Origin: a virus
DNA length: 26,548 bases
Reading direction: 5' to 3' (one strand)
IMG/VR virus record: IMGVR_UViG_3300035670_009428
Location: 1-26,548 of that record
Shown here: positions 14,002-21,519 of the stretch, in pieces
Position numbering within the stretch: the first letter of the stretch is position 1
Layout of the letters: each line of letters starts with the position of its first letter
Position numbers and translations under genes: made by a program
The notes under the pieces: model-generated
The model's database searches: none
What the model saw: the letters and a program-made list of their open reading frames with translations, nothing else
Told to the model about the DNA's origin: nothing

Positions 14002-14323
14002 AATGCTTTTGACCGAATTTTCTAACAGCGGTATAGTAGGTTTTAGCCCGCATCTTTCTTAGAAATTTCATGATGCCCCATTTAGTTTTTTCTTCTATCA
14101 AAGCATTTAAATTCTCTAAGAATAGCACGTCCGCTTGTAGCCGATCCGCCTCTGTTCTTCCTACAAAATACATCCAATCATGGATATTGCAGGCTTCGGA
14201 TATGCACAGACCCCATACCGTATCTGGTATGATTCCCGCTTTCCAACCCGAAGGACCGCAGCCGTTGCATATTTGCGCTTTAATCTCTGTATTTGCGTTT
14301 TTATAGGATTCAGGTGCTTTCAT
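13991..14323 (-). CDS. Phospholipase A2-like small phage protein
   Basis: Predicted protein of 110 residues with a phospholipase A2-like core: ICNGCGPSGW (18-27) and the active-site motif ACNIHDWMYFVG (44-55), with His48-Asp49 where PLA2 enzymes have CCxxHDxCY. Asp60 and Asp65 are candidate partners in the following helix. Proteins of this family are frequent among phage late genes but their role is not firmly established; attack on membrane lipids during lysis or entry is possible. It has no signal peptide. It lies directly after a membrane protein gene with a stop/start overlap, consistent with a lysis module, and ends in an 11-nt overlap with the convergent HTH gene. Confidence 0.78.
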   Translation of the reverse strand: MKAPESYKNANTEIKAQICNGCGPSGWKAGIIPDTVWGLCISEACNIHDWMYFVGRTEADRLQADVLFLENLNALIEEKTKWGIMKFLRKMRAKTYYTAVRKFGQKHFKH

Positions 14324-14655
14324 TGTGACATATATTGGTCTACTTTTCCCATAAACCGGGTAATGCTGGTTAGTTCGCTATATATCTTTTCTCTTGAAAC
14401 TTCATGCTTGTTGTCTAGTAGGGATATCAATTGTTTTATGTTGGATAACTGTTCTGATATACCTGCTTTACATTCTTGCCGTTCTTTTTCACAATCGACT
14501 CGCGCCATACACTTTCCTCTTTCCGTTTTAACCCGTTCAATTTCTTTCCCTATACTTTCTATCTTCTCTTTGAGCCGCCCAAAGTATAGAATCATCCCTA
14601 CTACTCCAGACCCCCCACCGAAAACAACCGCTATAACTACAGGCAACAAGTCCAT
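14320..14655 (-). CDS. Membrane-anchored coiled-coil protein, candidate holin/spanin-type lysis protein
   Basis: Not assigned to a family. The 111-residue protein has one N-terminal membrane helix (about residues 4-24, LLPVVIAVVFGGGSGVVGMIL) followed by a long, highly charged helical region rich in Lys and Glu, with heptad-like spacing to near the end. Two Cys occur at about 49 and 55 and one more at about 62. One membrane helix plus a coiled coil recalls XhlA-like or i-spanin-like lysis accessory proteins, but no specific signature is present. Its neighbours, a secreted protein and a PLA2-like protein, make a lysis or envelope-targeted role plausible. The stop overlaps the ATG of the next gene. 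Confidence 0.6.
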   Translation of the reverse strand: MDLLPVVIAVVFGGGSGVVGMILYFGRLKEKIESIGKEIERVKTERGKCMARVDCEKERQECKAGISEQLSNIKQLISLLDNKHEVSREKIYSELTSITRFMGKVDQYMSQ

Positions 14656-14656
14656 A

Positions 14657-15073
14657 TCACTTTACACTCCCCACATATTCCAATACTGGTAAATCCTTGT
14701 CATACGGTATTATCCCGCCTGAATACACAAAAACTCTTATGTATTCTTCAGGCTCATAATACCCTGAATAGATATCCTTGTCAATTTGATTCCATATAGG
14801 GTAAAGCTTCGCCGTTCTGTCCGTAGCATCCGCTTGATAGATAAAATTCAACTCTTGCTTTCTATAATACTGAATTCCATCAACTTCTATAGTCTCCAGC
14901 CACTCAAGCTTAGCCGCTCCTTGGCATAACCGAAGATAGTCTGTATGAAATTCTATAGTGTATTCCACCTCCTCTATCACTCCGGAAAAAACCTTCCCTT
15001 GAAGCATGTAGCAGGTTTGTTCATCCGCCCATACACAACAGCATAATAGTAGAAACATTATAAAAGTTTTCAT
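14657..15073 (-). CDS. Secreted protein of unknown function
   Basis: Not recognised. The N-terminus (MKTFIMFLLLCCCVWADEQ) is a clear signal peptide, with likely cleavage after WA or, if a lipoprotein, at one of the Cys residues; the cluster LLLCCC resembles but does not fit a perfect lipobox. The remaining 120 residues look beta-rich and acidic with many aromatic residues (for example YYRKQELNFIYQAD and SGYYEPEEYIRVFVYSG). An exported protein next to membrane and PLA2-like proteins could act in the host envelope, for example as an o-spanin-like or superinfection-exclusion protein, but this is inference. One base separates it from each neighbouring gene. Confidence 0.65.
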   Translation of the reverse strand: MKTFIMFLLLCCCVWADEQTCYMLQGKVFSGVIEEVEYTIEFHTDYLRLCQGAAKLEWLETIEVDGIQYYRKQELNFIYQADATDRTAKLYPIWNQIDKDIYSGYYEPEEYIRVFVYSGGIIPYDKDLPVLEYVGSVK

Positions 15074-15074
15074 C

Positions 15075-16103
15075 TCATACCCCCATAATATTGTTAATGT
15101 CTGCTATCCCTAAAACCTTGCCAGGATTACGAATACCAAAAATCAGTCCTTCCCATCCAGTAGTCGGAGGCGTCCATGTGCTTGAGTCCTCCCACGCCCC
15201 GATATCCCAATCAGCATTAATAGGTCTTGTCCTACCTACTATGTCGTCATCAAAAGCATAGTTAGCGTCAGCACTAAGATCCGTGCCGTTTTCCCGCGCT
15301 GCTGCATCCGTGCTGTCTAGTGATAAGTCGTCCCCTGCGCTGTTTTCAAATACTACCCCATCACCGTCAGTGCATGTAGTTTTTGTCCATGTTCCGTTCC
15401 AATTTCCTACTGTCCCGCCCTCAGAGATACAATTCTTCGCTACTCCTGTCCCCCCAGCATGATTAAAATTATATTGTGCGGAATCCCATCCCGTGCAGTT
15501 ATAGAAATAGACAGTAGAACCGGTAGCACTGCTACTTATATCGAAATCACCTCTATTCGCTGGAGGCTGATTGTTGGCGCATATGCAATTGACAATATAT
15601 ATGGTGGCCGAAGCCCCATTAATTATCAATCCGCCAAGGTATCCTCCCCCTGCATTTGTAGAGTCAAAACATATCACTCCTATTGCGCTTCCCCCGTTCC
15701 CACCAATTCCTATGCAGTATGAACTTTTCAAATCGTTTTGGGTGGCTTTGAATATAATATCCTGTAATTGGAAGTAAGCTTCCGAAGCATTGATAATATG
15801 AAAATTAGTGTATGCAGTAGTTCTATGAAAGAAAACTCCATTATTAGGTGTCCCGTCATGCCCTTGACCTGTCGCCGGTTTTATCACACGAAAATAACTT
15901 GAATTAGTAGTCGCCCCGGCAACCCCCACTTCATCGTCGAAGCTAGCCGCATCATCATAACACTCTAGCACCTCGCCATTAGTAGCGGTCACAAGGTCGT
16001 TGTCCGTTGCACTCTCCCACGTAGCAAGACTTGTATAATCTCGGGTTACATTTCCATAGGTAGACGTATTATACGAACTTGGTAATCGCCTTGAACTAGC
16101 CAT
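15075..16103 (-). CDS. Beta-helix-like tail fibre or receptor-binding protein candidate
   Basis: Predicted 342-residue protein rich in Gly, Asn, Thr and Ser with short beta-strand repeats such as FHIINASEAYFQLQDIIF, GGLIINGASATIYIVNCI and STVYFYNCTGWD, the pattern of a right-handed parallel beta helix. The C-terminus carries ADWDIGAWEDSS, a motif that often closes such domains in environmental phage and bacterial surface proteins. No catalytic residues can be assigned. It probably belongs to the host-recognition apparatus because it follows the tail genes in the same operon. It begins with a TAATG overlap with the preceding gene; a GAAGG ribosome binding site lies just upstream of its ATG. 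Confidence 0.68.
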   Translation of the reverse strand: MASSRRLPSSYNTSTYGNVTRDYTSLATWESATDNDLVTATNGEVLECYDDAASFDDEVGVAGATTNSSYFRVIKPATGQGHDGTPNNGVFFHRTTAYTNFHIINASEAYFQLQDIIFKATQNDLKSSYCIGIGGNGGSAIGVICFDSTNAGGGYLGGLIINGASATIYIVNCICANNQPPANRGDFDISSSATGSTVYFYNCTGWDSAQYNFNHAGGTGVAKNCISEGGTVGNWNGTWTKTTCTDGDGVVFENSAGDDLSLDSTDAAARENGTDLSADANYAFDDDIVGRTRPINADWDIGAWEDSSTWTPPTTGWEGLIFGIRNPGKVLGIADINNIMGV

Positions 16104-16570
16104 TACAACACCTTCTTTGTGCTATATCGAAAAGTTCCTAGATGTTTATCTTTGCAAATACTTACTTTTTCAGAGAAATCAATAATAATCTCTTTCATAG
16201 GCTGATACTCCTGCCCGAAATCTTCTACCATAGAAACGTCCAAATCAGGCTTCCACCCTTGTTTTAGGACGTCAAATGGGATTTGAAACCTTCTTTTTCC
16301 TACTGTTGGGGGTATGACCGCAAAGCCCGTAGCCTCATCAATCACAAAATCTTTAGGCTTTTTTCCGTCTTGATAATAAGGAATCTGCATCTCGGCAACT
16401 TCTTGTTCTGACAGCCCGTCAACCACTACTATAAGATACTCTTTCCGCTCTATAGTCCCCCAGCTCCACGGATGAGGCTTAGCTGCTATAATGTCACCTT
16501 GTTTTTTTCTCTTATGCCCACTTGGCAAATCTGCCTCGTCCCTTGCTGCTAACGCTAACTCCCACATCAT
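16103..16570 (-). CDS. Unknown tail-region protein (155 residues)
   Basis: Not recognised. The predicted protein begins MMWELALAARDEADLPSGHK and has a basic, hydrophilic first part (KRKKQGDIIAAKPHPWSWG) and a beta-rich rest (EYLIVVVDGLSEQEV, then FAVIPPTVGKRRFQIPFD). A link to the neighbouring tail-fibre proteins is suggested by the gene order only. The ATG at 16570 overlaps the stop of the tail-fibre-like gene and its TAA overlaps the ATG of the beta-helix-like gene. No signal peptide or membrane helix. Confidence 0.65.
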   Translation of the reverse strand: MMWELALAARDEADLPSGHKRKKQGDIIAAKPHPWSWGTIERKEYLIVVVDGLSEQEVAEMQIPYYQDGKKPKDFVIDEATGFAVIPPTVGKRRFQIPFDVLKQGWKPDLDVSMVEDFGQEYQPMKEIIIDFSEKVSICKDKHLGTFRYSTKKVL

Positions 16571-17643
16571 GAGCTTACCTCAATATATGTTTTATCTGGG
16601 TCGAAATACATCACCGCTGTAGAATACGCGTACCCTGCTAGCCTTACAATCTTGCCTACTCCGGTTGATTTGTTGCCTACATTCCCTGCCGCCGTGCTAA
16701 TAAAAAGCTCCGCCCCTCTAGTGTATGCCCATGCATTGTCTCTCACAAAACCTTGTAACACGAACACACCGGAAGAACTGGAAGCTATAGACGACCCCGC
16801 CACGCCAAGCATTCCTTTGGCCGTAGCCGTTGTGCTGTTAATAGCTTTGTAGAACTTTCCATCTGACTTGTAGTAGCATACTTTCCCGAAACCAATAGCC
16901 TCCCCCGCTACCGCATTCATAATAACCCCCTCATAAGCGTTATCCGTAGATGGGACAGTGTGAAATAACGATTTCTTATTAAGCGTTAAATTTCCAGCTA
17001 ATTGAGGAGAAGTATCATACTGCAACTTAGGTGTTGCCCAGTTACTATCGCCGTCTAAGAATTGTGAGGTTGAGCCGCTAAGTTTCTTTAATAGCCCATG
17101 TCTGGTAGAGGAAGCATTAAGATCCGTGTTGTCGTCTGGCGTTGCTAGGTCGTCAAGCTTTAGGCTATCACTCCCGCCGCTTCTATGCGTATCCGCATGC
17201 GTAGATGGAACGGCTACCCCCCAAGCGCCATCACCTCTTAAGTATTGAGTAGTAGAGCCGCTCAGCTTAAGTAACAGACCGTGTCTGGTAGAGGAAGCAT
17301 TAAGATCCGTGTTGTCGTCTGGCGTTGCTAGGTCGTCAAGCTTTAGGCTATCACTCCCGCCGCTTCTATGCGTATCCGCATGTGTAGATGGGACAGCCGA
17401 ACCTGCGAAACTCTGCATCAACCACCTTTTACTGCCTGAACTCGTCCCTGGGTTTACGTCTGGAACAATAACGTTAGGCGAACTCTCAACCGCCGTAGAT
17501 GTTGATACTTTATGGATATACCACACGTTGGTAGAAAATAGAGTAAAAGAAAAGTCTCCTACTACTAACGAATTACCATCAAACCTGTCTAACGCTACCG
17601 ACGAACCCCCGGTTAGCAGGTTCGAATAGTATATTACGCTCAT
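16567..17643 (-). CDS. Tail-fibre-like protein with a duplicated 61-residue unit
   Basis: Predicted 358-residue structural protein. The N-terminal part (about 1-78) contains DGNSLVVGDFSFTLFST and a Gly/Ser-rich end. Two copies of a 61-residue unit follow (about 79-200), each beginning VPSTHADTHRSGGSDSL and continuing LKLDDLATPDDNTDLNASS and HGLL(L/K)KLSGST. The STHADTHRSGGSD element is typical of phage tail fibre/appendage proteins. The C-terminal part is Gly/Ala/Ser-rich with beta strands (AIGFGKVCYYKSDGKFYKA). Its GAGGAG ribosome binding site lies in the Glu-Glu codons at the end of the upstream 38-residue gene, and its ATG overlaps that gene's stop. Likely part of the adhesion apparatus. 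Confidence 0.78.
   Translation of the reverse strand: MSVIYYSNLLTGGSSVALDRFDGNSLVVGDFSFTLFSTNVWYIHKVSTSTAVESSPNVIVPDVNPGTSSGSKRWLMQSFAGSAVPSTHADTHRSGGSDSLKLDDLATPDDNTDLNASSTRHGLLLKLSGSTTQYLRGDGAWGVAVPSTHADTHRSGGSDSLKLDDLATPDDNTDLNASSTRHGLLKKLSGSTSQFLDGDSNWATPKLQYDTSPQLAGNLTLNKKSLFHTVPSTDNAYEGVIMNAVAGEAIGFGKVCYYKSDGKFYKAINSTTATAKGMLGVAGSSIASSSSGVFVLQGFVRDNAWAYTRGAELFISTAAGNVGNKSTGVGKIVRLAGYAYSTAVMYFDPDKTYIEVSS
17099..17382. repeat. Exact 101-bp direct repeat inside the tail-fibre-like gene
   Basis: Positions 17099-17199 and 17282-17382 are identical over 101 bp, offset by 183 bp. The offset equals 61 codons, so the repeat keeps the frame and gives the duplicated 61-residue protein unit. Flanking bases diverge on both sides while the encoded protein remains similar. 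This looks like a recent duplication or gene conversion. Confidence 0.95.
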
Positions 17644-17756
17644 TTCTTCTCCTCTTTTGGCTTCTTAAGTTTTTCAATTTCCTGTTCAAGATACCTAATC
17701 TTAACATACTGCTCACCTAACAATTGCATTAATGTATCTGTCGTTAACTGGATCAT
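17640..17756 (-). CDS. Small coiled-coil protein (38 residues) between tail genes
   Basis: An ATG at 17756-17754 opens a 38-residue frame ending in TGA at 17642-17640. The sequence starts MIQLTTDTLMQLLGEQYVKI and continues as a charged helix (YLEQEIEKLKKPKEEKK). The start overlaps the stop of the large tail protein gene by one base (TAATG) and the stop overlaps the ATG of the tail-fibre-like gene (ATGA), so it exactly fills the apparent gap between them. Similar very short helical proteins are common at this place in phage tail operons; their role is not known. Confidence 0.75.
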   Translation of the reverse strand: MIQLTTDTLMQLLGEQYVKIRYLEQEIEKLKKPKEEKK

Positions 17757-20700
17757 TATAAGCCCCCTTTTTTTAGTCTGTCATCTAATTCCTTTATAGC
17801 ACCTAACATAATAGAAATCAAGGATGATATCTCGGCACCATCACTTGACTTTTCAATCTTAGTTATCTCATTGCCCAACTCATCACGCTTTACTACAACT
17901 TCGAAAGGCTCGTCATTTTCATCTCTTTCCAAAATACTTCCATTAAGGCCTCTGGCAGGCTTGTAGCACGCTTTTGGCATTGACTTATAGTCAAGCATAG
18001 GCACGCCATAAACGGTCTCTTTAAACGGGTGTTTTTTGATGTTCTGCAACGCCTCGACATCAGATACTTTTGAACCGTCTTGTAATTCTACCCCTTCGTC
18101 AAACCAGCCTAGACATCCTGCATCGGTTAAAGTTTTATACTGGATATCGTTAAAATAATAAGTAGAAGAGCCAAGGCTTAATCCCGCAGCATCCCCAGGG
18201 TATAACAACGTGCCAGTAAGATACAGCTCGTAATTTCCATTGACTTTCCACTTCCAATTGTCAGCACTATGGTCATAAAGGAATGTCGCTGCGTTATTTG
18301 TGGCATCTCCTGCGATAAGACCCATAGCGCTGTTGGCTGCGCCTAATAACTGGATATAGCAAGCGCTCCCGCTCTCTGCGGTTATTACCGTTCCTGACAC
18401 AGGGCTTGCGCCTGCACTGACGCCATCGGTTACATGCAAAGCGGTTAGTGGTGATGATTCTCTAATACCGACGTAGCAATCCTCAAAACATATTTCGTCT
18501 GTGGTTTGGTCATCAAAAACAATTCTTGCAGCGGAGGCACCAAGTCCTATCCAATCATCATCCTGGACTTGTATCCCCGTGCCATAAAAATATAATAGCG
18601 AATCAGACGCAATAGTAACAGTATTCCAAGGATTAGGAGAAGAACCTAGATATAAATTTTTAGGGTCGGTCTCACCAGTAGACTCTGCTATAAACAACCC
18701 CCAAGATACAGGTGGGGTGTCGTTATATACACATCTTACACCACATATAGGGTCACCCCCAGAGTTAAAGAACTCAATGAAAGAATAGTCATCCCCGTCT
18801 GACTGCAAAGTTAAGTCCCCACCAACGTTGATGTTAACAGAGCCTAGAACGTCAACGGTTTCTCCTACGGCAACCTTAATTTCTAAAGCACTACCAGTCC
18901 ACTTAAAATAGCTATTAGCGTCCCCAATGTTTATCTTATAAGCGTCCGTGTCATAGCCTATAAAAAAACCAGCGTCCGTGTCTGCATAACTTGTCTTGCC
19001 AGCGCTATGAATATTGCTGGTATTGGCAACCTCAATAGAACCAGAAAAGTAAGCATTGCCTGACATATCAAGTTTGATTTTATCTGATAAGCCTTGCCGT
19101 AACCGTAGTCCATCTGTAGTATCGAAATATAGATTAGCGTAATTAAGGGATACGTCCCCAACAACAATGTCGGTTTTAGTATACCGGGCAACTGGCGTCC
19201 CATCTGACTTGTAGATATATAGCCCCTCCGTTCCGCTAACCGTTCCTACTTTTACTATAGCGTTACCTGAACCATCTAACATGGCAACGTAGCCATCCCC
19301 AACACCATTAAGCGCCAGCTTATCGCCTATAAAAACTGCGGTCTCGTCCACTTTATTTGGAGGCGTTCCTGTAGACACGGTAGAGTTAGGACCGGTCAAA
19401 ACGGGCTTCCAATAGGACGTAGTAGTATCATCTGACATAGGAGGAGCAGCAAAACTTAGGTCCGTAAAATCGTCTAATGTATCCGAGAATGTTACTCCTT
19501 GGAACAGCAATCTAAGGTCTTTAGTTATCTTTATTTGGTCTATCAAAACGTCTATAGATGCGCCATAATTAGCGTGGTTGACCGTAATAATGTCATCCGG
19601 ATTGAGATTTAAAAGCGTGCTTTTAGTTTCAAAGGATACTGTCCCATTAACCAGAAACCGACGTTGAAAATACATACTAGCTAATCGTTGACAATGATCC
19701 GCGCTCTGAACAAACGGGCACTCTAACGTTTCGCTGGAAGGAACAGTTTTATCCGCTTTTGCAGGGGTTAACACCGAGTCCAATACGTCCTGTGGCTCCC
19801 CGCTTATCTGAAAAGCTACATACCCGCTATCTGATAACTCTTGCTCAGATAAGGTAAAAGAGAAAGAATCCCTCAAAACATACGCATTATTTATAGTGCC
19901 TTGGCTCGTCTTTGATAATATCTGTATCTTTATGTTTTCGTCCACTATCAGTGTAGCGTGGCATTGATTTAGCAACTGTGATAATACTTTCTCGCTAGGC
20001 TGCTTAGTGTAATAAGCTCCGTTGAATGTCAGCCCCCACGAAGCGTAGGTAGTAGCCGCCGCGGCAAAGGAATTGGCATCTATTAAGCCCACAGGGACGC
20101 CCATGTCTGCTAAAACATACTGGACCACCCTCGCTGGATTAGTAGTATATTGAGTATCACTCCGATAGAATTCAACTAGCGCATCATGTAGATAGCTACC
20201 ATTCTGCCATACCCCGTTAGCGTCTGCCGTTCCGTCACCATCGCTATCTGCTATAATAAATGTTGCAACCTTCCAAGTAGTAACCCCATCAGATTTGTTA
20301 TACTGGTTAAAGGTATACCCCCCGCTGCTCCAAGTAGACTTTTGCCCTGACTCCCGTGGGCTTCTAACTTCTGATATAGTATATTGCGGTGCTACCGGAC
20401 CCAGTAGATAGAATACCGCGTTATCAACTGGAACATATAAAGGGCGTATCGGTATGTAACACGTCCCGAAAGGAACGGGAACGCAATAATTATCCTCAGT
20501 TCTACTAACGTAAGTTTTCGGAGCATTGACCGTATACCGTGCTTGCATAAACGGCTTACCTGATGATAACCAAATACCCGATGCCAGCTTAGTTTTCGGG
20601 TAGTCCCCTTTCAAATAGTGTTGCAGGAAGTCCTCACAATGAAATATAAGGGATTGATAATACCCCTCTACACGATGAACGTAGAACCTCCAACGTCTAA

Positions 20701-21112
20701 CAACTTCCCGATACGTCCCGTTGTATAACCGTAGCGATAACATAAGCTCCGCCCCTGTAAAGGATGAAGCCGTTAACGCATTGCTCTTATTAGATACCTT
20801 GAATATCAGTTCACTAGGCGCTTGGATACCGTTTTCTGACGACCCCCGCCGTATCTCCACCCCATCGAAAGAATATACCTTAAACGCCCAAGCATAATAC
20901 GCCTCCGCTTGATACCCATGCAAATATGAAGTAAACTGCCCGCTTGTAGGGTCGTAAACTAATGGAGGATCGTCCGCATACGCGGGAACTGATTTAGTTG
21001 ACCACCGATACACCGTCCCTGCTGTAGTTGTTATCTTGAATAGCCAGTCAACTTCTTTATACGCCCCCGCTATAAGATTACTCTGGTATGTAGATAGCCC
21101 TTGAACTGGCAT
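17756..21112 (-). CDS. Large tail protein (distal tail / host-specificity type), 1118 residues
   Basis: Predicted structural protein downstream of the tape measure. The N-terminal region (about 1-200) resembles baseplate/tail-tip proteins: YQSNLIAGAYKEVDWLFKIT, then VYSFDGVEIRRG and RRWRFYVHRVEGYYQSLIF. A middle region contains TTYASWGLTFNGAYYTKQPS and a tail-hub-like stretch near 480-540. The second half (about 590 onward) is a repetitive beta-rich fibre with Gly/Asp/Thr-rich strands. The C-terminus has LGSSTYYFNDIQYKTLTDAG and ends in a charged helix (LISIMLGAIKELDDRLKK), similar in layout to an intramolecular chaperone, but I do not see the Ser-Lys dyad of S74 endosialidase-type chaperones. 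A GGGGAGG ribosome binding site precedes the ATG at 21112. Confidence 0.8.
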   Translation of the reverse strand: MPVQGLSTYQSNLIAGAYKEVDWLFKITTTAGTVYRWSTKSVPAYADDPPLVYDPTSGQFTSYLHGYQAEAYYAWAFKVYSFDGVEIRRGSSENGIQAPSELIFKVSNKSNALTASSFTGAELMLSLRLYNGTYREVVRRWRFYVHRVEGYYQSLIFHCEDFLQHYLKGDYPKTKLASGIWLSSGKPFMQARYTVNAPKTYVSRTEDNYCVPVPFGTCYIPIRPLYVPVDNAVFYLLGPVAPQYTISEVRSPRESGQKSTWSSGGYTFNQYNKSDGVTTWKVATFIIADSDGDGTADANGVWQNGSYLHDALVEFYRSDTQYTTNPARVVQYVLADMGVPVGLIDANSFAAAATTYASWGLTFNGAYYTKQPSEKVLSQLLNQCHATLIVDENIKIQILSKTSQGTINNAYVLRDSFSFTLSEQELSDSGYVAFQISGEPQDVLDSVLTPAKADKTVPSSETLECPFVQSADHCQRLASMYFQRRFLVNGTVSFETKSTLLNLNPDDIITVNHANYGASIDVLIDQIKITKDLRLLFQGVTFSDTLDDFTDLSFAAPPMSDDTTTSYWKPVLTGPNSTVSTGTPPNKVDETAVFIGDKLALNGVGDGYVAMLDGSGNAIVKVGTVSGTEGLYIYKSDGTPVARYTKTDIVVGDVSLNYANLYFDTTDGLRLRQGLSDKIKLDMSGNAYFSGSIEVANTSNIHSAGKTSYADTDAGFFIGYDTDAYKINIGDANSYFKWTGSALEIKVAVGETVDVLGSVNINVGGDLTLQSDGDDYSFIEFFNSGGDPICGVRCVYNDTPPVSWGLFIAESTGETDPKNLYLGSSPNPWNTVTIASDSLLYFYGTGIQVQDDDWIGLGASAARIVFDDQTTDEICFEDCYVGIRESSPLTALHVTDGVSAGASPVSGTVITAESGSACYIQLLGAANSAMGLIAGDATNNAATFLYDHSADNWKWKVNGNYELYLTGTLLYPGDAAGLSLGSSTYYFNDIQYKTLTDAGCLGWFDEGVELQDGSKVSDVEALQNIKKHPFKETVYGVPMLDYKSMPKACYKPARGLNGSILERDENDEPFEVVVKRDELGNEITKIEKSSDGAEISSLISIMLGAIKELDDRLKKGGL

Positions 21113-21519
21113 TATGAAGACCTCCCCAATACCTTTAGAGTCACGGACGCAAATCCATGAAGTTCTGGCAGTGATATACTTCTGGCCACATCGCTAGCAA
21201 ACCTAACCGTGTATTTATGTGTGTCCGTTGGGTGGTCCCATTTAAAGGATCTCGCTACCCCATTCCCCTTAGATGTGCTATGGTAGAAGTCAAATACCGT
21301 CCCGGCATCCGAGGATGACAGTCCGTCCCACTCTAAGTCAACATAAAATACGCTATCCGAATCTAATACAATCCGCTCCTCTGACCCGTCATCCCCTTCA
21401 TGTATCACAACGTTCTTATTCCCCTTTTCTACTATCACACGATTAGGGCTTAGCGTTAGTGTGGTTGAAGAATCTGGGGCAACTACGCTTAGATAGTCCC
21501 ACATCTCTTTAGCGCTCAT
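21112..21519 (-). CDS. Minor tail protein (135 residues)
   Basis: Predicted small tail protein directly after the tape measure. The C-terminal half (TVFDFYHSTSKGNGVARSF, then KWDHPTDTHKYTVRFASDV) resembles small minor tail proteins of siphoviruses that connect tape measure and tail tip, although I cannot assign a named family with certainty. The remaining sequence is predicted beta. Start at 21519 overlaps the tape measure stop by one base (TAATG); its own stop overlaps the next start in the same way. Confidence 0.75.
   Translation of the reverse strand: MSAKEMWDYLSVVAPDSSTTLTLSPNRVIVEKGNKNVVIHEGDDGSEERIVLDSDSVFYVDLEWDGLSSSDAGTVFDFYHSTSKGNGVARSFKWDHPTDTHKYTVRFASDVARSISLPELHGFASVTLKVLGRSS

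Noticed and set aside
14180-14692. 170-residue reading frame on the + strand
   Set aside because: Antisense to the PLA2-like and coiled-coil genes; low-complexity composition expected of a shadow frame.
17756-18200. Peptidase S74 intramolecular chaperone at the C-terminus of the large tail protein
   Set aside because: The layout (closing domain then charged helix) is similar, but the conserved Ser-Asp/Lys self-cleavage motif cannot be seen.
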